64,000 nt of DNA from CAVPDG01 sp963702535 (GCA_963702535.1 CAVPDG010000018.1:1-64000); one strand, 5' to 3'; positions 38,129 through 49,211 are shown, counted from the stretch's first letter. Made by a program: numbers and translations. The notes: generated by a model not told the origin, from the letters alone.

Positions 38129-39533
38129 GTGGGTCAGTTGGCATGAAACTTGCCATGATGAGTGGAAAGGAAACCACTCAAAAAAGGCAGGAACGAGGCG
38201 ATGACAGGACGAAAGAAAGACCCACTGCGTACATTGACAGAAGAAGAGCGGAAATGGCTGGAACGAATCAGTCGATCGCAGAGTGAACCGGCCAGTCATG
38301 TTGTGCGAGCGAAAGAAATATTAGCTGTAGCAGATGGCTACAATTATACGGAGGCAGCTCAACAGGCTGGGCGAAAATGCGGAGATCCCGTAGCTCAATT
38401 GGTGGAGCGATTTAACCGGGAAGGGCTGGCGGCCATCCACCCTAAACATGGTGGCGGGCCAAAACTCAAATACACAGCCGTTGAGCGGGAGCGGGTGCTG
38501 CAAGAAGCGCGACGCCAGCCGGATGCGGAGCAGGACGGGACGAACACCTGGTCATTGACCACGTTACAGAAAGCCCTGTGGAAAGCAGACGATGGAGTGC
38601 CGGAGATCAGCACTGAACGGATCTGGGTGATTTTACAGGAAGCTGGTTTTCGCTGGCAGAAATCACGGACTTGGTGCGAAACGGGACAGGTAGCCAGGAA
38701 ACGAAAACGCGGTATGGTGATGGTGACGGATCCGAATGCGGCGCAAAAAAAGAATTGATTGAGACGGCGTATCGCGAAGGCGAAAAAATGGGATTGGTGG
38801 TGTGGGTAGAAGATGAAGCTGGACCGTATCAAACGGTCCCCTATCCGGGCGAAAGCTGGCAGCCGGAAAGCCAGCCAGTGCATCAGCCGCATGAATACAT
38901 CCGAAATGGAACGGCCAAGATGCTGACTTTGTTTCATCCTGCCAGTGGCGAAGTGCGGGTCAAAGGGGTCACCCAATCGACCAATGCCATTTTGCATCCA
39001 TGGATCCAACAGCAGGTGGAGGAAATCCTGAAAACACTCCCTGAACAGCCCATCCTGGATGAAGAAACCAACCGTCAGGCGTGGAAAACTGGCAGCTCGG
39101 TTTATCTGTGCGGATTACCCTGCCGGAGAAACTGCCGCCGTTACGGATGCTACTCATTTGGGACAACTTGCAAGGTCATTACACGCCCGAACTGGTGTTG
39201 TGGCTGTTCGCGCATGGCGTAATGCTACTCTACACCCCATTAGGCGGCTCCTGGTTGAATATGGCCGAGTCCATTCAACGCATTTTGGTGGAGAGCCATT
39301 CTGGGCAAAACCCACAAGCGCCTGAACAAATCATTGCTTGGTTAGAGGCAGTGGCAAGGGCCTGGAACCAAGATCCCACCCCATTCGAATGGGGTGGTGC
39401 TAGAGCTGCACGCAGGGAACGAAGTCGAACTCGTCGTTTGGCTCTGGGCGGCTCGGGTGCTTGTGTTCGCCGTTCCTCTCGGCCTAGATCCAGTCTGCTT
39501 CAGAAATGGCATCACTCATGCCAAGTGACCCAC
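38129..39533 (+). mobile_element. IS630-family insertion sequence, 1405 bp
   Basis: Terminal inverted repeats GTGGGTCAGTTGGCATGA and TCATGCCAAGTGACCCAC differ at one position and are flanked on both sides by TA (38127-38128, 39534-39535), the target duplicated by IS630/Tc1-mariner elements. It sits between the binding-protein and ATPase genes of the sugar importer. Confidence 0.9.
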
Positions 39534-39536
39534 TAG
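38201..39536 (+). CDS. IS630 transposase, -1 slippery site plus a second frameshift
   Basis: About 445 residues when joined. N-terminal helix-turn-helix domains (LTEEERKWLERISRSQSEPA, YTEAAQQAGRKCG, REGLAAIHPKHGGGPK). At 38740-38753 the zero frame reads CAA AAA AAG and stops at TGA 38756-38758; a -1 step at A AAA AAG continues ELIETAYREGEKMG. DDE motif: WVEDEAGPYQ (first Asp), LLIWDNLQGHYT (second) and GGSWLNMAESIQ (Glu). A further break lies near 39085 between RQAWKT and NWQLGLSVRITL. Stop TAG uses the flanking TA. Whether it is active depends on that second break. Confidence 0.85.
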
Positions 39537-39607
39537 GATCGACCCGTTCTTATCTGTTCATTCATCACTCGCCCATCATGGGCAGATTTAATCCTGGAAA
39601 GGTGCCT

Positions 39608-40371
39608 ATGCAGCCAATCCTGACCATGCAAGAAGTTACAAAGTCATTTGGGCACGTTGAGGCGTTAAAAGATGTCTCGCTGGATATCTATCCCGGGGAG
39701 ATTCTGGGTCTGCTCGGTGATAACGGCGCTGGTAAATCGACCCTGATCAAGATCATCTCCGGGGTTTACCGCGCCGATCACGGCAAATTTACCTACAAGG
39801 GCGAAGAGGTCAGCCTGTCAAGCCCCATCCGACGCGCAGAGGATGGGTATCGCCACGGTTTACCAGGACCTCTCACTGGTCGATACCCGCCCGGTTGCCC
39901 ACAACATATTCCTGGGGCGCGAGCCCGACGACTGGGGATTCATCCTCAACCGGCGCAAGATGGAAAAAGATGCCGAGGAATTCCTGAAGCGACTGAAGCA
40001 TCCACCTGCCTTCCGTGAGCGTGGATGTGGAAGTGCTCTCCGGCGGGCAGCGCCAGGCTGTCGCTATCGCCCGCGCCATTGCTCAGGGCGGCAACGTCTT
40101 GCTGCTGGACGAGCCCTGGGCTGCCCTGGGGGTGGAGCAGACCCACCAGGTGCGTGAGTTAATGAAAGACCTGCGCTCGCACGGCGTCGCCATGATCTTG
40201 ATCACCCATGACCTGAGCGATATCCTCTCCATCACAGACAAGATCGCCATCCTGCGCCATGGCAGACTGGTAGCCCTGCTGAATTCCAAAGAGACCAATG
40301 TGAATGAAATTATCGGCTGGATCACCGGCGCTATCAAAGCAACCAATCCGCAGGAGGCTCTGCCAGCATGA
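39608..40371 (+). CDS. Sugar ABC transporter ATP-binding protein (single domain), two frameshifts
   Basis: About 253 residues. Walker A GDNGAGKSTL near residue 40, Q-loop VYQDLSLVD, signature LSGGQRQAVAIARAIA, Walker B VLLLDEPW, H-loop ITHDLSDIL. Frames change near 39838 and 40005. ATG 39608 has AAAGG 6 bases upstream. A single ATPase domain (FrcA type) rather than the duplicated RbsA type; two copies would pair with the permease dimer. Separated from the binding-protein gene by the insertion sequence. Confidence 0.88.
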
Positions 40372-40407
40372 TCAAATCGACGATTACCCAAGAAGAAGCC
40401 AAGTAGC

Positions 40408-41391
40408 ATGGTACAGTCAGCGCCAAAGCAGGAAAGCTGCCTGCGTACCTTCCTGAAACGCCAGGATAATTGGAACATCATCGGCCTGTTCATCACCATC
40501 ATCATCGTCATGGTGATCGCCAGTATTGCTTCGCCGTATTTTTTGTCGGTCAAAAACTTTCTCAACATCGGCTATGCAATCTCAATCCGTGGCATTATCG
40601 CCATCGGTTTGACGATTGTATTGATCACCGGCGGCCTTGACCTTTCAATTGCTGCGGTAGCTGCCGTGGCCGGGATGGCGGCCGCAGCGATGATCAATGC
40701 CGGGGTGCCCGGCTGGCTGGCTGCAATTCTGGCGCTGCTCCTGGCGGGTGCCTTAGGCGCGATCAACGGCACCATCATCGTCAAGCTGCGCATCAACCCG
40801 ATCATCGCCACACTGGGCACCCTGTTGCTCTTTCGCGGCCTGGCTTACGTGGTCAGTGGAGGCAAGAATATTGTCATCGGTGTCAACACCTGGAGCTATC
40901 TGGGCAGGGGTTTCATCCTCGGCATCCCGGTGTCCCTGATCATCTATATCGTCCTGCTGGTGCTGGCTTACCTGTTTCTGCGCTATACGATCACCGGCAA
41001 CTATATCTATGCCATCGGAGGCAACTCCGAAGCCTGCCGCAACTCCGGCATCAAAGTCGACCGCCTGCGTTTTGGCGTCTACATCTTCACCGCCATGCTC
41101 TCCGGCGTTGCCGGCTTGATCCTGATGTCCCAGGCGGGCACAGCGACACCCGTCGCCTTGAGCGGCGCCGAGCTGGATATCATCGCGGCTGTCCTGCTGG
41201 GTGGCATTTCCCTCTCCGGCGGGCGTGGCAGCCTGCTGGGCACCTTCCTGGGTGGCTTGCTCATCGGCATGATCAATAATGCCTTAATCCTGACCCAGGT
41301 GCAGATCTACTGGCAGATGGTCGTTCGAGGTATTTTGCTCATCATTGCTGTGACCCTGGATAGCTTCCGCAGAGGCGGTGGTTACCGCTAA
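40408..41391 (+). CDS. Sugar ABC transporter permease (RbsC-like)
   Basis: 327 residues, intact. Branched-chain/ribose type permease (BPD_transp_2) with eight to ten helices. Family core: GITLITGGLDLSIAAVAAVAG-like segment (IVLITGGLDLSIAAVAAVAG), then ALGAINGTIIVKLRINPIIA TLGT split around residue 120, and IYAIGGNSEACRNSGIKVDR, the cytoplasmic EAA-like loop. It starts 36 bases after the ATPase gene; together they and the binding protein form one importer. Confidence 0.92.
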   Translation: MVQSAPKQESCLRTFLKRQDNWNIIGLFITIIIVMVIASIASPYFLSVKNFLNIGYAISIRGIIAIGLTIVLITGGLDLSIAAVAAVAGMAAAAMINAGVPGWLAAILALLLAGALGAINGTIIVKLRINPIIATLGTLLLFRGLAYVVSGGKNIVIGVNTWSYLGRGFILGIPVSLIIYIVLLVLAYLFLRYTITGNYIYAIGGNSEACRNSGIKVDRLRFGVYIFTAMLSGVAGLILMSQAGTATPVALSGAELDIIAAVLLGGISLSGGRGSLLGTFLGGLLIGMINNALILTQVQIYWQMVVRGILLIIAVTLDSFRRGGGYR

Positions 41392-41416
41392 CGTGTGAAA
41401 TCGATGAAAAGTCAAA

Positions 41417-42419
41417 ATGTCGCCCAAGCGCCGCTTCCTCACCGCCATGCTGGGCGGCAAACCCGACCGCACGCCGGTTGGCAACGTGGTTTCGGTGGCG
41501 ACAACCGGCTTGATGGAGCTGGCTTGCGCCTGGTTCCCCGATGCGCACCTGGATGCGGAGAGCATGGCGCGCCTGGCAGCCGCCGGGCATACACACCTGG
41601 GCTACGACACGGTCATGCCAGTCTTCAGCGTGATCCAGGAGGCGGCAGCCCTGGGCTGCCACATCGACTGGGGCGGACCGGAGATGATGCCTGGCGCTCG
41701 CACCCATCCCTTCGCTCAAACGGATGACTTCCATATCCCAGAAGGCTGGATCGAAGCCCCATCGATCCAGGTTGTTTTGCATGGTTTACGCCTGCTGCGC
41801 CAGCGCCTGGGGCACAATATCGTAATCGTCGGCAAAGTCATGGGACCCTGGTCGCTCTCCTACCAGTTGATGGGCATCGAGGAGTTTCTCATCAGCACGC
41901 TGCAGAACCCCGAGCGCGCCCGGCGTTCGATGGAGGCATTAAAAACGGTGACCATCGAGTTTGCCCGGGCGCAAGTGCAGGCTGGGGCGGATATCATCTG
42001 CCTGGCAGACCACGCCACCGGAGGGATGGTCTCTCCCCTGGCATATCGTGATTTCTTGCTCCCGCTTCACCAGGAAATCACAGCCGAGATCGGCTGCCCA
42101 ACCGTGCTGCATTGCTGCGGGAATACCACCGACCGCCTGGTTTACTTTGCCCAGGCTGGATTTGATTGCTACCACTTCGAATCTCAGGTGCGGCTGCCTG
42201 ACGCTGTAGCATGCGGCTGCGGGCAAGATGACCCTGATGGGTAATATCAACAATCCCCACCTTTTGCTCACCGGCACGCCGGGCGAAGTTGCCCAGGCAA
42301 GCCGGGAGGTCATCCATAGCGGTGTGCAGATCCTTGCGCCAGAATGCGCCGTACCGCTCACCACACCACTGGAGAACCTGAAAACTCTGGTAGAGGTAGC
42401 AGAGCATAAATCAACGTGA
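41417..42419 (+). CDS. URO-D-like methyltransferase family protein (MtaA/MtbA type), one frameshift
   Basis: About 333 residues. Close to methylcobamide:CoM methyltransferases: opening SPKRRFLTAMLGGKPDRTPV, MGPWSLSYQLMGIEEFL, ADIICLADHATGGMVSP and HCCGNTTDRLVYFAQAG, the last giving the His-x-Cys-x-Gly zinc-site motif used for thiol activation. A shift near 42220 leads to TLMGNINNPHLLLTGTPGEV and the stop at 42417-42419. It might demethylate a methoxylated substrate if a corrinoid protein exists elsewhere; none is in the window. Confidence 0.82.
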
Positions 42420-43574
42420 ACGCGCCCTGGCTGCCATCCGCGGGCAACCGGTAGATCACATCCCTTTCATTGCCCGCATGGACCTGTGGTATTCCTTCCA
42501 CAAGAACCAGGATAGCCTGCCCCACCCTTATGAAAAAGCCAGCCTGTGGGACATCCAGCGCGACCTGGGCATCGGCATCTTCGGTTTCGGCGCCTGGGAC
42601 ATCTCGTTCTACCGGCTCGTGCACCAAGATGTTGAGGTGGTCAAGTCTGTGCGGGGGCAGGAGACCATCACCGAGTACCGCACACCCTACGGATCGTTGA
42701 AGGCGCGGGATATCATGGCGGAGGAGCTGAAAGAAGCCGCCGGCACCGGTGCGCGCGTCGAGTATCCCTTCAAAAGCGAAGCCGATTACGATGCCCTGCA
42801 GTACCTGGTCGAGAACACGCAGGTAGTCGAGAATTACGATACCTATGCGCAATTCATCACGCTATCGGCGGAGATGGACTTGCCTTACCCTTTTCCGGTC
42901 ACCTGCCAGCTCACCAGCTGATGATCTTCTTCATGGGCTACCAGCGCTTCTACTACGAGCTCAACGACCGCCCTGCCCGCCTGGAAGCCCTGATCCAGGC
43001 GCTGGATCACCAGCAGCAGCAGGTGCTGGAGCTTGCAGCCGCCTCACCAGCCGACGCCGTTGAAGTGGGCGCCAATTACGACGAACAGATGACCCCGCCG
43101 CCGGTGTTCGAGCGCTTTTTCGCCCCCTTCTATCGCAATGCCAGCCAGCTTCTTACAGCCGCCGGCAAACCTCTGGTCGTCCACGGAGATGGCGAGATGC
43201 GCAGGCTGCTCACCAGCCTGATGGAGTGCGGCATCCAGGTGGTTGAGGCGATCACGCCTAAGCCGATGACCTCCATCGATATCGCCAGCACGCGCCGATT
43301 ATGGAAAGATAAGGTCGCCATGTGGGGTGGGCTGTCGACGGTCATCCTTACCCAGGAATTTAACGAAGCGCAGTTCGAGGCATTCTTAGAGGAACTGTTT
43401 CGAGATGTGGCGCCCGGCGACCGTTTCATCCTCGGCTTTGGCGACAACGTGCCCACGGATGCAAATTTCGAGCGGGTGAAACGCATCGCCCGTTTCTGGG
43501 CGGAGCGCGGGCGCTATCCACTGCCGGTGAGTCGTATTTCATCAGATTACGCAGTCGGTGAAGGGAACACCTGA
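42406..43574 (+). CDS. URO-D-like protein, one frameshift and unclear start
   Basis: About 389 residues. Opening NQRERALAAIRGQPVDHIPF and IARMDLWYSF match the family and begin at ATA 42406, which overlaps the preceding gene; a single G would make it ATG. The first usable start otherwise is ATG 42478, which would lose the conserved opening. Frame changes near 42912. Later: LVVHGDGEMRRLLTSLMECG with HxDG in place of the zinc Cys, and FILGFGDNVPTDANFERVKR near the end. Confidence 0.75.
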
Positions 43575-43607
43575 CTTCAACTGCGTAACCACCAGAAGAG
43601 GATGTTG

Positions 43608-44240
43608 ATGCAACGTATCGCAACCTATATGGCAGTCAAGCCCGGCATGGAGAGGCGCTACCGCCAGGAGCACGCCAACATCTGGCCCGAAGTGCTGGAG
43701 GGCATCACGCGCTTCGGCATCCATAGCTACAGCATCTTCATGCATGGGCGAGAATTGTACTCATATTTCGAGGTGGAAGACCTGCAGCAAACCGTAGCCA
43801 TGGCGAGCGCCGACCCAGACAATCAACGTTGGCAGGTGCACATGGCAGATTTCTTCGATGTGGGACCGGGCATGCAAGATGGCGCAACCGTTTACCCCGA
43901 AGAGGTCTTCTACGCCCCCGGCACTGAAGCACTCGAGGGTGATCTGCAACGCACGGGCGGGCTGCACCGGGTAAAAGCCGGGCAGGAGGCAACGCTGCGC
44001 CAGGTCTGCCAGGCAGCCCCCCCGCCCGTTTACGCGGCGATCCGCCGGGCGGGCATCCGCAATGATTGCATCTACCTGGTTGGGCAGATGTTGTTTACAT
44101 ATTTCCAGGCGGGCGACCCCGGCGCTGCCCACGCCAGCCTGGCAGCCGACCCTGCTTACCAGGAATGGCACGCTCAGTTGGCTGGGTGTCTCGATCCGCA
44201 CGGCTATTTTGAGCTGGATGAGGTGTTCTATGTCCCCTGA
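43608..44240 (+). CDS. Two-domain L-rhamnose mutarotase-like protein
   Basis: 210 residues from ATG 43608 (AGAAGAGG 6 bases upstream). RhaM proteins are about 104 residues and interconvert rhamnose anomers. Here the fold occurs twice: residues about 1-105 (EHANIWPEVLEGITRFGIHS with the conserved His, ending EEVFYAPG) and about 115-210 (RVKAGQEATLRQVCQAAPPP, ending DEVFYVP). The second half lacks the catalytic-type His-x-x-x-W-P-E, so only the first is likely catalytic. RhaM crystal proteins are dimers; this looks like a fused dimer. Confidence 0.82.
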   Translation: MQRIATYMAVKPGMERRYRQEHANIWPEVLEGITRFGIHSYSIFMHGRELYSYFEVEDLQQTVAMASADPDNQRWQVHMADFFDVGPGMQDGATVYPEEVFYAPGTEALEGDLQRTGGLHRVKAGQEATLRQVCQAAPPPVYAAIRRAGIRNDCIYLVGQMLFTYFQAGDPGAAHASLAADPAYQEWHAQLAGCLDPHGYFELDEVFYVP

Positions 44241-45324
44241 GAGCGACCTCTTGTAGATCGCAAGCCGGATTTCCGACGCGTTGAGGCCACCCTTCACCAC
44301 AGCGAGCCGGACCGTGTGCCCCTTGCCGAGGCAGCCATCCACTATGAGATCATGAGCCGCTTCCTGGAGCGTCCTGTCGTGGATGAAGATGTCCCTGCCC
44401 AGGTAGAATTCTGGACCAAAGCCGGATACGATTATGCGATGTTCACGATCGGCATGATGCGACCCGGCGGCGTAACGCAGGATTCGCACATCTCCAGGGT
44501 GCTCCAGCAAACCCTGGCGAAAGAGGATGAGGATCCCGAAGCCTGGAACCTGTGGAAGAAACCACGCATCCACACCGAAGCCGATTTCGAGACGTTTCCC
44601 TGGGAGTTGGCGGCGCAACTCGACCTAAACAAGTTTTATCAGGCGCAGCAGTACCTGCCAACCGGGATGAAGATCATCGCCGCATCCGGCAAGATCTTCA
44701 CCATGAGTTGGATGTTGATGGGCTTCGAGAACCTGTGTGTCAACTTGAAGCTGAATCCGGAATTTGCCGGCAAGGTCATCGAAAAGGTCGCCCAGATCCA
44801 GCTCGAGGGGCTGCGCCAGGTAGCGGGCATCCCGAACGTCGCAGCTATCTGGGCAGTGGATGACATTGCCTTCAGCAGCGGACCGATCCTCAAGCCGGAT
44901 ATGCTGCGTCGCTACATCTACCCATACTACGAAGAGTTCGGGCGCATCTGTCGCGAGCACGGGCTGTATTTCTTCTACCACACCGACGGCGTGATCTGGG
45001 ATTTGATCGATGACCTGATCGCAGTCGGCGTGAACGCCCTGCATCCCATCGACCCCACCTGCATGGATATCCAGGAAGTCAAGGAGAAGTACGGGCAGCG
45101 GATCACATTGGTCGGGCAATATCTCCACCGAGCTGCTCGAAACCGGCACACCGGCGCAGGTGTCAGAGCTAACCCGCCAACGCCTGCGCAGCATTGCCCC
45201 CGGCGGTGGATACTGCCTCGGATCAGGCAATTCAGTTCCCGATTGGGCTAAAATCGAGAATTACCGGGCGATGATTGAAACCGGTCTGCGCTACGGGCGC
45301 TATCCGATAAACCTCGGAGATTAA
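44230..45324 (+). CDS. URO-D-like protein, two frameshifts
   Basis: About 364 residues. ATG 44230 overlaps the mutarotase end; MSPESDLL then shifts near 44253 to VDRKPDFRRVEATLHHSEPD and continues DRVPLAEAAIHYEIMSRFL. Mid part: AAIWAVDDIAFSSGPILKPD and YFFYHTDGVIWDLIDDLIAV (HTDG). Another shift near 45120 leads to LLETGTPAQVSELTRQRLRS and the stop at 45322-45324, touching the next ATG. Third URO-D-like gene in a row; functions presumably complementary. Confidence 0.78.
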
Positions 45325-46708
45325 ATGACCCTCGCTGAAAACCTCATCGCCATCCATCAACTGCTCCAGGCAGACCAACCTTATGCCTTGACCGGCGGAC
45401 GAATTTTCGACTCGACCGCCGCGACCATGCTCGAAAACATGGCGTTACTGATCCAGGGGGAGCAAATTCTGGCGCTATGTTCTCCTGCAGATCTTTCTCA
45501 GGACACGCCCTGTGTGGATATCCGCGGGCACTCTGTACTACCCGGATTGATCGACGTGCACGTCCACAGCGAGGATTGGCACGCCCCCCTCTACCTGGCG
45601 CACGGCATCACCACCGTCCGCGACGTAGGCTGCGACCTGGAGGATGTGCTCGAGCGGCGTAGTCAATGGAATGATTCAACCTTCGCCCCACGGCTGCTCT
45701 GCACCGGTCCGGTCATCGACCGCCCCGGCAGCACCTGGGATCCCCTCACCCGCCGGGTGCAAACCCCGCAAGACGCCCGCCTGTTGGTGGATGAGCTGGC
45801 AGCCGCCGGAGTCGACCAAATCAAGACCTACGCCATGCTCGACCTGCCCTGCTACCAGGCTGTGGTCGACCAGGCGCATCAAGCGCGGCAAATTCGTCTT
45901 GTCGCACCTGGGACGCTTCGTCGACGCCCGGCAGGCGATCCAGGCGGGTACCGATGAGATCGAGCACCTGAGCGGTGTGAGCGAAGCGCTGTGGTGGGAA
46001 GCCTCCCAAGCCAGTCCGGAATGGATCTGGATCAAGCTCTGGTCCCAGATGGACGCGCAGCGCAGCAGCAGCCTGATCGACCTGATCCTGGAACGCGGCA
46101 CCTGGATGGCAATCACCCGCCTGGTATGGCTGCGCCTGGCGTACGCCTGGGACACTCGCCTCGCCGACCACCCACAGATGAAATACATACCTCCAACATT
46201 GCTCCAGTTCTGGGAAAAGTTCTCACCACAAAATGCACAGAAACGGGCAATGCCGACCGGCATGCCGCCGCCCAGCCGACAGGACCGCTGCCAGCAGGTT
46301 GCCGGCATGGCGATCTTCACGGCAGAGCTCTTCCGGCGTGGGGCGCGCATTCTGATCGGCACCGACGCCCCCTTCCCTCACCTTGCGCCCGGCTTCAGCT
46401 TCCACGATGAAATGTACGCGCTTCTGGAATGCGGGCTGAGCGAGGCGGCTGCCCTCCAGGCAGCCACGCTTTCCGGCGCCCAGGCTTTGGGCATCTCCGA
46501 GCAGGTGGGCGCTGTGGCTGCCGGCAAGCAAGCCGACTTGATGGTAGTGCCCGGCGATCCTACGCAGGATTTCAAATCCATCAGCCAGGTGCGCGCCGTT
46601 GCCCGCCACGGTCATTGGCTGAACCCGGCGGCTCTGCTGGCTCAAGCCGCAGAATACGCCAGCAAGGCTGAGCCTCCAAAACGACCGCGCTTCGATGCTA
46701 CGTACTGA
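45325..46708 (+). CDS. Amidohydrolase (imidazolonepropionase/prolidase-like), one frameshift
   Basis: About 460-residue metal-dependent hydrolase. Metal-site HxH in LPGLIDVHVHSEDWH (residues about 75), HGITTVRDVG, KTYAMLDLPCYQAVVDQAHQ, then after a shift near 45890 FVLSHLGRFVDARQAIQAGT with metal His, GTDAPFPHLAPGFSFHDEM (the conserved Asp) and AAGKQADLMVVPGDP. It follows directly on the URO-D-like gene and 9 bases before the MBL gene. Confidence 0.85.
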
Positions 46709-46717
46709 GAGGGAAGT

Positions 46718-47491
46718 ATGACTACTCGCATCCGCTTCCTGGGACTGGCTGCTTTTGAGGTTACTAACCCGCAAGGTCAAGTGATCCTGATCGACCCCTG
46801 CCTGAGCGATAACCCGGCTTGTCCGATCCAGCTTGCCGAACTTGAGCGCGTCGACCTGGTTCTGGTGACACACCTGGCTGCCGACCATCTGGGCGACGCG
46901 GCGGCGATCTCGCTGCGCTTCAACTGCCCGGTGGTTTGCGGACCCGAAGTGGCTGTCTACCTGGCACAACAAGGCGCAGATCCTTATCTGATGCGCACCC
47001 TGCCCTGGGGAGGGCAGTCCAACCCGCGCGGCATCCGGGTGCGGGCAGTCGAATGCCACCACACTTCTTTCCGCCGCGCCCCAAATGGAGAATACCTGAG
47101 CGGGCAACCGCTGGGATTCATCCTTTACACCGAGCCCGGAGTACGCATCTACCACTCCGGCGACAGCGCCATCTTTAGTGACCTAAAACTGATCGGCGAG
47201 CTCTACAAGCCAACGGTCGGGTTACTGTGCGCCTGCGAGCTGGAAGAACCTTTTTTGAAATCCTTCGGTTTGCAGGATCACATCGGTAACGAGATGAGCG
47301 GCGACGAAGGCGCCCTGGCTGCCATCTGGCTGGGTGTTGAAACAGCCATCATCTGCCACTATCTTCACCCCGAAGGTCACGAAGACGTGCGGAAATTCTT
47401 CAGCATACTGGAAAACCGCCACTCGGATGAGGGTCCGCTGGTCAAGCCACTGGCTCTTCGCCCGGGCGAGACCTTCGAGATCACCGGATAA
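46718..47491 (+). CDS. Metallo-beta-lactamase-fold hydrolase, UlaG-like
   Basis: 257 residues, intact. MBL fold with VTHLAADHLGDAAAIS (HxxxDH variant, residues about 48-54), VECHHTSFRRAP, YHSGDSAIFSD (metal-bridging Asp) and a late His in IICHYLHPEGHEDV. UlaG relatives open lactones of sugar acids such as ascorbate phosphate. Between an amidohydrolase and a sugar kinase, lactone opening is a plausible role. Confidence 0.82.
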   Translation: MTTRIRFLGLAAFEVTNPQGQVILIDPCLSDNPACPIQLAELERVDLVLVTHLAADHLGDAAAISLRFNCPVVCGPEVAVYLAQQGADPYLMRTLPWGGQSNPRGIRVRAVECHHTSFRRAPNGEYLSGQPLGFILYTEPGVRIYHSGDSAIFSDLKLIGELYKPTVGLLCACELEEPFLKSFGLQDHIGNEMSGDEGALAAIWLGVETAIICHYLHPEGHEDVRKFFSILENRHSDEGPLVKPLALRPGETFEITG

Positions 47492-47522
47492 TGATCCATC
47501 CTTATTCATCATAAACCCAATC

Positions 47523-49107
47523 ATGCAAGCTAAGCCATACCTGCTCGGCATCGATATCGGCGGTACGGGAGCCAAAGCCGGTGTATTTACACTGGAAGGT
47601 CGCGCCGTTGGTGAAGGCTATGCCGAGTACAGCATGATCAGCCATGTACCCGGTCAGGCAGAGCACGACGCCGAAAATTGGTGGCAGTGTACCATCTCTG
47701 CCATCCGCCAGGCGACACAGGCGATAGACACCCGCCTCATACTTGCCATCGGCGTCGGCTGCACCAATGGTCTGATCGCTATCGACCGGGCTGGCAAGCC
47801 GATCCGCCCGGCAATCATGCTTTGGGACCAGCGCGCCCTGCCCGAGGTGGAGCGCATCCGCCAGAAATTAGATAGCGAAGAGGTCTTTCGCATCACCGGC
47901 AACCCCGTTGCACCCGGAGCCTATTCGCTGCCCACCATTCTCTGGCTGATGAATCAGGAGCCAGAGACATTCAGAAAAGCGCATAAGCTGATGGTGCCTG
48001 GAGGCTATATCGTCGGCAGATTGACTGGCGAATACACCATCGACCATTCACGCGCCTGCACCACCCTGCTTTTCGACATCCGCCGCCAGGAATGGCACAC
48101 ACCCTTCCTGGACGCGCTGCAAATCCCACAGGAATTGCTTCCCAGATCACTTGCCTCGCAAGAGATCGCCGGAAATATCACCCGGGAAGCCGCAGAGCTG
48201 ACGGGCTTGAAAGCGGGCACACCGGTGATCGCGGGGTGCATGGATACCATCGGCGCATCCCTCGGCTCAGGGGTGGTACGACCCGGTGGGTGTTTCCTGA
48301 TTATGGGCACCGCTACCCGCCTGGCTTCACCGCTGGACCAGCCTAGCTTCGAACTCGAGATTCATGAACTGCACCCACGTCATGCCCAAAACCTGGCTGA
48401 CTCTGGGGGCTATGAACGGCGTCGGATCGAGCCTGCGCTGGCTGCGGGATAATTTTGGGCAGATGGAACAGCAAACAGCCGAGCAAACAGGCCAGGATGT
48501 CTACAACCTGCTGACCGCCCAGGCTGGCGCCTCGCCGCCCGGGAGCAAAGGGCTCATTTATCTCCCCTATATCTCCGGCGAACGCACTCCGCTGTGGGAC
48601 CCGTACGCGAGAGCGGTCTATTTTGGCATCACCCTTGGACATAACCGCGGCGATTTCCTGCGCGCCACCTTGGAAGGCGCCGCGTACGCGATCCGGCAGG
48701 TTGTTGAGATTATGGAGGAAGAGAGAAACATCCCCGTGACCGAACTGCGTATCGGGGGGGCGGCTGCCAGGAGCACTGTTTGGAACCAGATCATCGCCGA
48801 TGTCCTGGGTAAAACGGTGCACAGCGTCGAATCCGCCCACATTGAAGTGCATGGGGCGGCAATTTTAGCCGGCATTGGCAATGGAGTATATCCGCAGTTC
48901 CCAGACGGGCTGGAGAAGCTCGTCCAGGTTAGCCGCACCTTCACCCCTGATCCAGGCACACATGCCGAATACGACCAGCTCTTTCCCATCTTTAAAGAAC
49001 TATACCCGAGCGCGAAACCTTTCTATGAACGATTGGCGAAGGTGGATGTGTCTAAAGTATGGGTGCGGAGGGAAAAAAGCAATACAGATCCTTCTAAAAT
49101 AGATTAA
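47523..49107 (+). CDS. FGGY-family carbohydrate kinase, xylulokinase-like, one frameshift
   Basis: About 527 residues. FGGY motifs: LLGIDIGGTGAKAGVFTLEG (ATP phosphate 1), the substrate segment WWQCTISAIRQATQ and RPAIMLWDQRALPEVERI, and the C-terminal IGGAAARSTVWNQIIADVLG. Frame changes near 48360 between FELEI and NCTHVMPKTWLTLGAMNGVG. ATG 47523 gives the usual kinase N-terminus. Phosphorylates the processed sugar so that it can enter the pentose phosphate pool. Last enzyme of the plus-strand run. Confidence 0.88.
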
Positions 49108-49211
49108 TGAAAATCCCTTCTGCCCATTCTGAGATAAAATACATCCTGCGAGCGATCTTATGAGCGGGACAAATCATTCGCTATATTTCACGCAATTTGA
49201 GGAGAAGGGAC

